From the NCBI GenBank assembly GCA_023379515.1, contig JAMCQQ010000137.1:1-5990 (forward strand): a DNA stretch of 5,990 bases. The letters run 5' to 3'. Numbering within the stretch: position 1 is the stretch's first letter; every line of letters starts with the position of its first letter. Below the pieces are notes generated by a model that worked only from the letters and a program-made list of their open reading frames with translations, had not been told where the DNA came from and ran no database searches. This document shows positions 1-5,429 of the stretch, in pieces. The translations under genes were made by a program, and so were the position numbers. The stretch is from Actinomycetota bacterium (GTDB lineage: Bacteria > Actinomycetota > Humimicrobiia > Humimicrobiales > Humimicrobiaceae).

Positions 1-101
1 GCAAGAGGAAGCTTTTGAGAGATATAAAGTTTAAAGTAGTATATCGCTATGATTAAAAAAACTACAGTGAGAACTGTGGACAGTGGCAGAGCTTTTTTCA
101 T
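1..101 (-). CDS. N-terminus of a membrane-anchored protein of unknown function (partial, runs off left edge)
   Basis: Reading the minus strand from an ATG at 101-99, the frame stays open for 33 codons to the window edge. The translation begins MKKALPLSTVLTVVFLII, then AIYYFKLYISQKLPL. Two lysines followed by roughly 18 hydrophobic residues (about 5-23) and then a polar stretch is a typical signal anchor or uncleaved signal peptide; no lipobox cysteine is visible. An in-frame TGA at 125-123 lies upstream with no other ATG, GTG or TTG between, so the start is well confined. A TAGAAT box 7 bases before the ATG matches the promoter-to-start spacing of other genes here. The gene diverges from the penicillin-binding protein gene. 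The function cannot be told because the rest is outside the window. The reading rests on N-terminal character and promoter position only, so it could still be a chance open frame. Confidence 0.5.
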   Translation of the reverse strand, partial: MKKALPLSTVLTVVFLIIAIYYFKLYISQKLPL

Positions 102-108
102 TGAAGCT

Positions 109-114
109 ATTCTA
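109..114 (-). promoter_or_regulatory. -10 box (TAGAAT) of the left-edge minus-strand gene
   Basis: The minus strand reads TAGAAT here, five of six matches to TATAAT. Seven bases separate it from the ATG at 101-99, so transcription would be expected to start at or within a base or two of the start codon. No good -35 is visible 16-18 bases upstream, where the strand reads mostly T. Confidence 0.4.
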
Positions 115-192
115 CTACAAACTCAGCCATAAAAAAACCCCATACAATCGAAAATCAATTTATTTTCTTTCTTATTTTTAACATATCTTACT

Positions 193-198
193 TATAAT
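193..198 (+). promoter_or_regulatory. -10 box (TATAAT) overlapping the first candidate start of the PBP gene
   Basis: A perfect TATAAT overlaps the ATG at 197. A start of transcription about 7 bases downstream would fall near 205, leaving a 4-base leader before the in-frame ATG at 209 and excluding the ATG at 197. A weaker box, TATCTT at 184-189, would place the transcript start at about 196-197 and allow the first ATG. No convincing -35 is seen; the preceding stretch is T-rich. Confidence 0.5.
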
Positions 199-2293
199 GA
201 ATTTCGAAATGAAAAAAGAACTTGCGAAATTATCCAATAGAATTAAAAGACCGCTTTTTATTCTTGCTTTATTTTTCTTTTTTACAGCAATTTTCATTCC
301 TGTTGGAACATATTTGTTTTTTGCCAACGACTTAAAAAGCAAAGATAAGCTTTTAAACAAAAATGACACAGGCCTAACTTTGCTTGATAGAAACAGTAAT
401 CCTTTTTTTATTTTCTATGATGCAAAAAATGAAAGATATGTTCCTTTATCTAATATTTCAATTAATTTGCAAAAAGCTGTTATCTCAGCTGAAGATAGAA
501 CTTTTTATTCTAATCCGGGATTCTCAATAACCTCAATTATAAGAGCTTTGATTACAGATATTTCCCAGGGAAGGATTGTGCAAGGCGGATCCACTATTAG
601 CCAGGAACTTATTAAAATTTCTCTATTAAGTTCCGAGAGATCTTTTTTCAGAAAATACCAGGAAATTTCCTTAGCCTATCGTTTAAACATGGAATATTCA
701 AAAAAAGAAATAATGGAAATGTACCTCAATTCGATATATTTCGGCGAAGGGGCATTTGGAGCAGAAAATGCTGCCCAAACATATTTCGGGACAAGGGCTA
801 GGAATCTGACTCTTGCCCAATCTGCTCTCCTTGCAGGATTATTGCCGGCTCCATCTAGGCTTTCACCAATATCAAATGATTCAAAAAAAGCTCTAGAAGC
901 ACAAAGAAAAATCTTAGATGATATGGTAAAAAACAAGTTTATTTCAAAAAGTGAGGCAGAAAATGCAAAAATGGAAAAATTAATTTTTAATTCATCCAGG
1001 CCGGATTCAAACAAATATGGGCAGCATTTTGGCTTTTATGTTCTTGATCAATTAATTTCAAAGTATGGAGAAGAAACAATTGTCAGATCAGGGTTTACTG
1101 TAAAAACAACTCTTAACTCCGATTGGCAGATATTTGCTGAAAAATCGGTAAGAGACCAGGTTGAAAATATTAAAGCAAATGGGGCAACAAACGGATCGGC
1201 AGTTGTTTTAAATGCAAAAAACGGAGAGATTTTAGTAATGGTAGGAAGCAAGGATTGGAACGATAGTAAATTTGGAAAATTTAATATTGCAACCTCTGAA
1301 AGACAGGTTGGCTCTTCTTTTAAGCCGATCATTTATTCGGCTGCTTTTGAAAACCACCTGATTACTCCAGCAACAATTCTACAAGACACACCACATACTT
1401 TTCCGCCAGATAACTACAAACCAAGGAATTACGATGGAAAATTCAGAGGTCCAGTAACAGTCAGAAGGGCTCTTTCCAATTCTTTAAATGTACCGTCAGT
1501 TGAAGTAATGCAAATGGTAGGAGTCCCAACAGGATTAGAAATGGCAAAAAGGCTTGGTATTACCACTTTAAATCCGGAAACAACAAATTATGGTTTATCT
1601 TTGGTCCTTGGAGCAGGAGATATTAAACTTTTGGAATTAACAAACGTTTATGCAACTTTTGCCAATGACGGAGTTTACAATCCTCCGACAGGAATATTGG
1701 AAATTAAAGATAAATACGGATCAATAGTTTATAAAAATAAAGTGGAAGGTAAAAGAGTTATAGAGGATGGAGTTGCTTTTTTGGTAAGCTCTATTCTTTC
1801 CGATAACAATGCTAGAAGAGAAATATTTGGCAATACCCTGACAATTTCAAGGCCTGCTGCAGTAAAAACAGGCACCACAAACGACTACAGGGATGCTTTA
1901 ACTCTTGGATACACACCCTCTTTATCAATAGGTGTCTGGGTAGGAAATAACGATAATGCGCCGATGGATAATATTGCAGGATCACTCGGAGCAGCCCCGA
2001 TATGGAAGGATCTAATGGAGCATTTTTCTAGTGGAACACCTGTAGAAAACTTTACTAAACCTTTTTCCGTTATTGGAGTTCAGACGTGTTCGTCTCAGGT
2101 TGCTACAGCATCAGGCAATTTTGAATATTTTTTAGCGGGAACAGAACCGACAAGAATCTGCCCGAGAACTCCTTTTCCGAGAAGCTCAAGAAGCCCTATT
2201 CCTATAACTATTACTCCTAGTACGACTTTGGTTCCAACGACAGTAACTCCATCTACAGCTCCTTCACTAGGTCCAACAGTTCCATCTCAATAA
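197..2293 (+). CDS. Class A penicillin-binding protein (bifunctional GT51 transglycosylase / transpeptidase)
   Basis: It polymerises lipid II into glycan strands and crosslinks the stem peptides, outside the cytoplasmic membrane. The 698 residues show a basic cytoplasmic N-terminus, one membrane anchor (about 19-42), then the GT51 domain (about 80-260): EDR with catalytic Glu99, GGSTISQE (130-137), RKYQE with the second catalytic Glu156, and KKEIMEMYLN (169-178). The transpeptidase domain (about 330-610) carries SSFK with nucleophile Ser373 and Lys376, SLN at 429-431, and KTGT at 557-560. All catalytic motifs are intact, so it should be active. Past 620 come two cysteines (631, 655) that could form a disulphide, then a Pro/Ser/Thr-rich tail (about 658-698), probably disordered or wall-spanning. 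In GT51 motif 1 the usual His of HxG is Asn106, and motif 2 ends in Glu137 rather than Gln. An in-frame TAA at 179-181 limits the start to ATG 197 or ATG 209 (residue 5); the -10 position favours 209. It resembles PBP1A/PbpC-type enzymes; the exact subclass is not settled. Confidence 0.96.
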   Translation: MNFEMKKELAKLSNRIKRPLFILALFFFFTAIFIPVGTYLFFANDLKSKDKLLNKNDTGLTLLDRNSNPFFIFYDAKNERYVPLSNISINLQKAVISAEDRTFYSNPGFSITSIIRALITDISQGRIVQGGSTISQELIKISLLSSERSFFRKYQEISLAYRLNMEYSKKEIMEMYLNSIYFGEGAFGAENAAQTYFGTRARNLTLAQSALLAGLLPAPSRLSPISNDSKKALEAQRKILDDMVKNKFISKSEAENAKMEKLIFNSSRPDSNKYGQHFGFYVLDQLISKYGEETIVRSGFTVKTTLNSDWQIFAEKSVRDQVENIKANGATNGSAVVLNAKNGEILVMVGSKDWNDSKFGKFNIATSERQVGSSFKPIIYSAAFENHLITPATILQDTPHTFPPDNYKPRNYDGKFRGPVTVRRALSNSLNVPSVEVMQMVGVPTGLEMAKRLGITTLNPETTNYGLSLVLGAGDIKLLELTNVYATFANDGVYNPPTGILEIKDKYGSIVYKNKVEGKRVIEDGVAFLVSSILSDNNARREIFGNTLTISRPAAVKTGTTNDYRDALTLGYTPSLSIGVWVGNNDNAPMDNIAGSLGAAPIWKDLMEHFSSGTPVENFTKPFSVIGVQTCSSQVATASGNFEYFLAGTEPTRICPRTPFPRSSRSPIPITITPSTTLVPTTVTPSTAPSLGPTVPSQ

Positions 2294-2295
2294 AA

Positions 2296-2847
2296 CTAGC
2301 GGTTCAAATGTTCAATTATTCTGACAAGCATGGGGAAATCATCATAACCTGCATCAGAATTTATATGTCCTGCTTTTGCAATAATGAAAGGTTCGACATT
2401 AAGCTCCTCAGCTAGTTTTTTTAAGGCTTCTTGGGGAACATATGGATCATTATCTCCATAAATAACAAAGCTTTCTCCGACTTTCTCTGTAATCTTTTTA
2501 AAATTTATTTTCTTTTCCTTTAGAAAGTAATCGTTAAGTTTGGAGCCGTAATTTTCGGAAAAACCAGAAACTGAAATTAAAGCTTTTATTGGTTCTTTGG
2601 TTTTTTCTAAAAAATCTAGCGCTGAGATAACACCCAAAGAATGGGCCACAATGATTAAATTTTCAGAGCTTACTTTTTTTAATACTTTTCTGACAGTTTT
2701 TAGCCATTTGTTTCTACTGGGGTTATCGGAATCGGGTAAAGCAGGCATAATTACCTCGTACCCTCTTTTTGTTAAATCTTTTTGAAGCCATTTTTGCCAG
2801 TGAATACCGGGATATCCTTCGATCCCGTGGAGAATTAAAACAACCAT
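2296..2847 (-). CDS. RBBP9/YdeN-type serine hydrolase (alpha/beta hydrolase fold)
   Basis: This is a small cytoplasmic alpha/beta hydrolase of 183 residues, the usual size for the RBBP9/YdeN family. The N-terminal signature HGIEGYPGIHWQKWL (7-21) resembles the family's HG..G.P..HW..WL. The nucleophile is Ser70 in AHSLG (68-72), a variant of the GxSxG elbow. The likely acid is Asp134 in YGDNDPYVP (130-138), and the base is His161 in AGHINSD (159-165), so the triad is complete. There is no signal peptide or membrane segment. The natural substrate of this family is largely unknown; esterase or peptide hydrolase activity is possible. The start is firm: an in-frame TAG lies just two codons upstream (2853-2851). 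The stop codon lies 2 bases from that of the convergent penicillin-binding protein gene, with no room for a separate terminator. The gene is transcribed alone, away from the glycosyltransferase. Confidence 0.9.
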   Translation of the reverse strand: MVVLILHGIEGYPGIHWQKWLQKDLTKRGYEVIMPALPDSDNPSRNKWLKTVRKVLKKVSSENLIIVAHSLGVISALDFLEKTKEPIKALISVSGFSENYGSKLNDYFLKEKKINFKKITEKVGESFVIYGDNDPYVPQEALKKLAEELNVEPFIIAKAGHINSDAGYDDFPMLVRIIEHLNR

Positions 2848-2854
2848 GGGCTAC

Positions 2855-2863
2855 ATTATACCA
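2855..2863 (-). promoter_or_regulatory. Extended -10 promoter (TGGTATAAT) of the serine hydrolase gene
   Basis: The minus strand reads TGGTATAAT, an extended -10 with a perfect TATAAT at 2860-2855. Seven bases then lead to the ATG at 2847, so the transcript should begin at or next to the start codon. No -35 close to TTGACA is present at the right spacing, which fits an extended -10 promoter. An in-frame stop lies between box and start, confirming that translation does not begin upstream. Confidence 0.65.
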
Positions 2864-2882
2864 GATCGAAGCTAGATGTTCG

Positions 2883-2894
2883 TTTTTTAAAAAA
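2883..2894. promoter_or_regulatory. A/T palindrome in the divergent promoter region
   Basis: Six T then six A form a 12-base perfect palindrome between two outward-facing -10 boxes. It sits close upstream of the -10 of the plus-strand gene and further upstream of the minus-strand one. Such rigid A/T tracts can act as an upstream element for RNA polymerase or as a site for a nucleoid protein. In an AT-rich genome it may equally be chance. Confidence 0.25.
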
Positions 2895-2896
2895 TT

Positions 2897-2908
2897 TGGT
2901 ATGATAAT
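2897..2908 (+). promoter_or_regulatory. Extended -10 promoter (TGGTATGATAAT) of the glycosyltransferase gene
   Basis: TGG followed by TATGAT (2900-2905) forms an extended -10; an overlapping GATAAT (2903-2908) is an alternative register. The GTG start at 2917 is 11 or 8 bases downstream, giving a leader of zero to about five bases. The same TGGTAT core precedes the divergent hydrolase gene and the tRNA gene. No good -35 is seen. Confidence 0.6.
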
Positions 2909-2916
2909 TTCTAATT

Positions 2917-4482
2917 GTGACTAGGAAATTATTTTTACTTATTTCTTTGATAATTTTTTCATACTATACCTTTCAAGGAATAAATTATCCATATGTAGGG
3001 CCAAACGCCACAAATTTTAGCGTTTATTCACTTATTGCTCATAATTACAACAAGTTTGGTTACTTGCAGACAAGGCTTGGCTCTGTAATCTCTGTTTCAG
3101 ATAAGTTACCTGATAAACCATCGTACTTTCAGCATCATCCGCCTTTACTATCAGTAACCGAGTCTTTCTTATTTAGGATTTTCGGAGAGGGTTTCTGGGT
3201 AGGAAGATTAACTGTAATTCTTTTTTCGCTGGGAACGTTTTTGTTAGTCTATCTAATAGCTAATCTTTTAATGGGTGAAAAGTACGGCTTAATTTCCGTT
3301 TTGACTGCTTCTCTTATTCCTGCCTCTTCGATTTTCGGAAAACTTATCGGACAGGAACCCCTTGTTCTTTTCTTTATTTTACTGACTACTTATCTCTCCC
3401 TTAAATTTTTAAAAACCGGAAACAGAAAATATTTAGTTTTTTCATCTATCGCTGTTGTTCTGGGAACTTTAAGCGATTGGCCAATGCTTTATTTCTCTCT
3501 TTCCCTTCTTTTGCTATTTAAAAGGTATAAAAAAATGAAAGCTGGATTTTTCCTAGCAGCCATATCCATAGCAACTGCCGTTATTTTAGTTATATATATT
3601 TCATGGATCATGTCTGGTCTTTGGGATTTGCAATTTGCAGTAAACCATAGGACTTTTACAGGTTTAAAGGATATTGCATTGTGGCCTTTTTACTTTGCCG
3701 GAGCAATTATTGCCAGATTATCCATTTACTACAACCCTCTTGTTGTAATAATGTCTGGAATTTATCTTTACACAATTACAAAAACCATTAAGAAAAAGAG
3801 GCGGGATGTTGATCTTTTAATTTTAATCTTTTTTCTTTTCGCCTTACTGCATATTCTTTCATATGCCCAGGCTTCTTTTACTCACCCCTATTTAATCCAT
3901 TATTTTCTTCCTTTTTTTGTTTTCTCTTCTTCATTAATTTTTTTAAAGTTGCATGAGAAGAAAAGATATTTACTGATTTCACTAGCTACTGTCTTTAGCA
4001 TACTTTATTTAATCACAATCCAAAATTACAAAATAAAGCAAATTGAGGCGAATCTATGGAAATACGATTTAACTAAAAAAATAGCTCAGAATTTAACTAA
4101 GTATGAAACGGTTGTAGTCAACGCAGACTCGGCTATTGACGCGGATATGCTATGGTATCCATTTTTAATAAATATATTAGTGTCCACAAATAATAATCCC
4201 AGCCAGCTTTTAAAAAACAATACTCATTATATTTACTCGTGTCTTAATAGCTGCTGGATTGAGAATCCGGAACTTAAGTTTTTACTTAAAAACTACCAGT
4301 TTAAAAAAATTGATTCTCCTGAAACTGAAGTTTTTCTTTTTAATACTAAATTGCCTCAGAAAGAAAAAGTTAATCTAAAGGTAACTAATAAAGCGGCAAA
4401 AGTATACAAGGAAAAAGATACTCTTTTTATCAGGAATCTATACAGGTATATTAAGGATCTATTAAAGGTTCCTCAAATTTAA
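2917..4482 (+). CDS. GT-C fold membrane glycosyltransferase (GT39/ArnT/PMT-like)
   Basis: This is a 521-residue polytopic membrane protein, likely to transfer a sugar from a polyprenyl-phosphate donor to a lipid, glycan or protein acceptor on the outer membrane face. It has a first membrane segment at about 4-20, a polar loop (21-93), about ten further hydrophobic segments between 94 and 368, and a polar C-terminal part (about 370-521). Family-like features are the loop motif YFQHHPPLL (70-78), GRL at 96-98 opening the next segment, GQEP (145-148) and SDWP (186-189). The order matches the PMT_2/ArnT-type architecture. In most GT-C enzymes the first loop carries a catalytic Asp or Glu; residues 21-61 here have none, and the first acidic residue is Asp62. 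GTG is the start: an in-frame TAA at 2905-2907 rules out anything upstream except an unlikely ATT. The epimerase gene follows after 38 bases, so they may be co-transcribed. Fold confidence is high; donor and acceptor are unknown. Confidence 0.82.
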   Translation: MTRKLFLLISLIIFSYYTFQGINYPYVGPNATNFSVYSLIAHNYNKFGYLQTRLGSVISVSDKLPDKPSYFQHHPPLLSVTESFLFRIFGEGFWVGRLTVILFSLGTFLLVYLIANLLMGEKYGLISVLTASLIPASSIFGKLIGQEPLVLFFILLTTYLSLKFLKTGNRKYLVFSSIAVVLGTLSDWPMLYFSLSLLLLFKRYKKMKAGFFLAAISIATAVILVIYISWIMSGLWDLQFAVNHRTFTGLKDIALWPFYFAGAIIARLSIYYNPLVVIMSGIYLYTITKTIKKKRRDVDLLILIFFLFALLHILSYAQASFTHPYLIHYFLPFFVFSSSLIFLKLHEKKRYLLISLATVFSILYLITIQNYKIKQIEANLWKYDLTKKIAQNLTKYETVVVNADSAIDADMLWYPFLINILVSTNNNPSQLLKNNTHYIYSCLNSCWIENPELKFLLKNYQFKKIDSPETEVFLFNTKLPQKEKVNLKVTNKAAKVYKEKDTLFIRNLYRYIKDLLKVPQI

Positions 4483-4486
4483 TCAT

Positions 4487-4514
4487 TTTACAATTCAGAG
4501 AAAGGTAATATAAT
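4487..4514 (+). promoter_or_regulatory. Promoter of the epimerase gene (TTTACA - 16 bp - TATAAT)
   Basis: A -35 TTTACA (4487-4492), a 16-base spacer and a perfect -10 TATAAT (4509-4514) sit just after the glycosyltransferase stop. Six bases then lead to the ATG at 4521, so the expected transcript start coincides with the A of the start codon. The epimerase can therefore be made independently of the upstream gene. Confidence 0.7.
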
Positions 4515-4520
4515 TGTTTT

Positions 4521-5117
4521 ATGGATCAAGATCTAAATATTGTAGTAGATAACGGGGAATACAAAATAAGTAAGACGAAAATAAACGGACTCTTAATCTT
4601 TGAAAGAAAACTATTTTCGGATGAGAGGGGATATTATCAGGAATTTGCTAGAACCCCTGCGATAGAGGAGATACTAGGCAGGCCGATTAGTATTAAACAA
4701 TGGGCATTATCATACAGTCTTCCGGGAGTTTTGAGAGGAATCCATGCAGAACCTCAAGATAAAATCGTAACACCAATGACTGGAAAACTTTTTGTTGCGA
4801 TTTGCGACCTAAGAGAAGATTCAGAGACATTCGGACAATATCAATCTTTTAATTTTGATTTGACAGACCCGTATACCCCTAAAAAATCAATTGTTATTTC
4901 AAATGGGTTAGGTAACTCTTTTATGACTTTGGGAAATTCACCGGTTGAGTATTTTTATGCGGTAAGTGAAGTCTACAAAGGAAGCGAAGGCAAACGATCA
5001 ATTTTATGGAATGACCAGGATTTGAAAATTAATTGGCCTGAAGATCCAAAAATCATATCTGAAGCAGATAAAAATAATCCGACACTCCGGGAACTATTCC
5101 CAGAAAAATTTAAATAA
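4521..5117 (+). CDS. dTDP-4-dehydrorhamnose 3,5-epimerase family protein (RmlC-like cupin)
   Basis: It probably epimerises a nucleotide-linked 4-keto-6-deoxysugar in the cytoplasm, the RmlC step of deoxysugar synthesis. The 198 residues are close to the usual 180-200. Visible family features are FSDERGYYQEF (32-42), LRGIHAEPQDK (71-81) with the likely catalytic His75, ICDLREDSETFGQY (94-107), the Tyr region around Tyr144-Tyr152 (Tyr146 aligns best with the catalytic Tyr), ILWNDQDLKINWP (161-173), and a late SEADKNNP (180-187) whose Asp183 may be the His partner. The usual GFAHGF segment reads GLGNSF (129-134), so a conserved His is Asn132. This suggests a branch that may differ in product, for example a single-position epimerase. 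The start is fixed by an in-frame TAA at 4506-4508. No rmlA, rmlB or rmlD is nearby. The neighbouring glycosyltransferase suggests a shared role in surface glycan synthesis, which is inference. Confidence 0.85.
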   Translation: MDQDLNIVVDNGEYKISKTKINGLLIFERKLFSDERGYYQEFARTPAIEEILGRPISIKQWALSYSLPGVLRGIHAEPQDKIVTPMTGKLFVAICDLREDSETFGQYQSFNFDLTDPYTPKKSIVISNGLGNSFMTLGNSPVEYFYAVSEVYKGSEGKRSILWNDQDLKINWPEDPKIISEADKNNPTLRELFPEKFK

Positions 5118-5130
5118 AAATATCAAGAAC

Positions 5131-5159
5131 TTCAAATAGAAACTCGATCTTGGTATAAT
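5131..5159 (+). promoter_or_regulatory. Promoter of tRNA-Gln (TTCAAA - 17 bp - TGGTATAAT)
   Basis: TTCAAA (5131-5136, four of six to the -35 consensus), a 17-base spacer ending in TGG, and a perfect TATAAT (5154-5159) form an extended -10 promoter. The tRNA 5' end at 5168 lies 9 bases beyond the box, so the primary transcript should carry a 5' leader of only about 0-3 bases. Confidence 0.7.
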
Positions 5160-5167
5160 ATCCACAT

Positions 5168-5238
5168 TGCCGAGTCGTCTAATGGTAGGACAACGGACTT
5201 TGGATCCGTTTATTTTGGTTCGAATCCAAGCTCGGCAG
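5168..5238 (+). tRNA. tRNA-Gln (anticodon TTG)
   Basis: A complete 71-base cloverleaf. The acceptor arms are TGCCGAG (5168-5174) and CTCGGCA (5231-5237), with a G discriminator at 5238. The D stem is GTC/GAC (5177-5179, 5189-5191). The anticodon stem is ACGGA/TCCGT (5193-5197, 5205-5209) around loop CTTTGGA, with anticodon TTG at 5200-5202 reading CAA. The variable region is TTAT. The T stem is TTTGG/CCAAG around loop TTCGAAT (5219-5225). The weak U1-A72 pair and G73 fit glutamine tRNAs. The bases after 5238 are CAA, so the CCA tail is not encoded and must be added by nucleotidyltransferase. Confidence 0.96.
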
Positions 5239-5246
5239 CAAAGACG

Positions 5247-5271
5247 GGCACCCCCCCCTGACCGGAGTGCC
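5247..5271 (+). terminator. Candidate terminator hairpin after tRNA-Gln
   Basis: GGCAC (5247-5251) pairs with GTGCC (5267-5271). After one C-A mismatch, CC (5253-5254) pairs with GG (5264-5265), giving a GC-rich stem of seven pairs with a nine-base loop, starting 8 bases after the tRNA. The following TATTTGG is only weakly U-rich, so this could be a poor intrinsic terminator or simply a structural hairpin protecting the trailer. Confidence 0.35.
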
Positions 5272-5288
5272 TATTTGGCTTGATGGGC

Positions 5289-5312
5289 TTGCTAAAAGCT
5301 TTTTCCTAGCAA
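5289..5312 (+). repeat. Inverted repeat / hairpin TTGCTA...TAGCAA
   Basis: TTGCTA (5289-5294) pairs with TAGCAA (5307-5312) around a 12-base loop that contains a T-run. It is followed by AA and then the CTGCCGA segment complementary to the tRNA 3' end. It may be the second arm of a structured RNA; it lacks a 3' U-tract, so it is not a standard terminator. Confidence 0.35.
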
Positions 5313-5375
5313 AACTGCCGAACCCCTGAGTAACCATCCCAACATATTTAAGTATCTTTTGTAAAACTTGTTCTC

Positions 5376-5386
5376 CCTTACTAAGG
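5376..5386. promoter_or_regulatory. Small palindrome CCTTACTAAGG upstream of the winged-helix gene promoter
   Basis: An 11-base inverted repeat (five pairs around one central C) ends 14 bases before the -35 box of the next gene. A second, wider inverted repeat pairs ACTTGT (5366-5371) with ACAAGT (5404-5409), the latter overlapping the -35. As the gene downstream encodes a DNA-binding-like protein, these could be operator sites, possibly for autoregulation. Both are short enough to occur by chance. Confidence 0.2.
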
Positions 5387-5400
5387 CTAAAAATACACAG

Positions 5401-5429
5401 TTGACAAGTGAGATGTAATTTTGTATGAT
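5401..5429 (+). promoter_or_regulatory. Strong promoter of the winged-helix gene (TTGACA - 17 bp - TATGAT)
   Basis: A perfect -35 TTGACA (5401-5406), an optimal 17-base spacer and TATGAT (5424-5429, five of six) make this the best consensus promoter in the window. The expected transcript start is about 5436 and the ATG is at 5438, giving a leaderless or nearly leaderless mRNA. Confidence 0.8.

Noticed and set aside
1..56. Plus-strand frames that could be the tail of an upstream gene (ending at TAA 32-34 or TAA 54-56)
   Set aside because: Only 10 and 17 codons are visible, neither shows a recognisable C-terminus, and the minus-strand reading explains the same bases better.
62..98. Hairpin with GAGA loop (62-79) followed by a T-run (93-98) as a plus-strand terminator
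   Set aside because: Thirteen bases separate stem and T-run, so it does not fit an intrinsic terminator, and it lies within the likely coding region of the minus-strand gene.
49..132. Plus-strand 27-codon ORF from ATG 49
   Set aside because: It is short, has no recognisable character or convincing promoter, and lies antisense to the better-supported minus-strand membrane-anchor frame.
178..1332. Minus-strand open frames inside the PBP gene (178-369, 676-1014, 1048-1332)
   Set aside because: They are shadows of a gene with complete catalytic motifs in the other strand; their translations show no family features.
2597..2785. Plus-strand open frame inside the hydrolase gene
   Set aside because: It is antisense to the hydrolase frame that holds the nucleophile elbow Ser70 and has no features of its own.
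4498..4505. GAGAAAGG as a Shine-Dalgarno site for the epimerase gene
   Set aside because: It ends 15 bases before the ATG, too far for normal use, and lies upstream of the -10 box so it would not be transcribed from that promoter.
5283..5309. Eight-codon plus-strand ORF overlapping the second hairpin, resembling an attenuation leader peptide
   Set aside because: There is no ribosome-binding site or promoter of its own, no codon bias towards one amino acid, and the next gene has its own strong promoter downstream.
5315..5326. Second copy of the tRNA 3' end as an integration repeat
   Set aside because: Only the short TGCCGA element is shared with the tRNA 5' acceptor strand, and the minus strand gives GGTTCGGCAG without the T-loop bases; too short and rearranged for an att site.
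5179..5337. Minus-strand 52-codon ORF across the gap and the tRNA
   Set aside because: It runs antisense through the tRNA-Gln gene and is open only because of the GC-rich stretch; no promoter or protein character.
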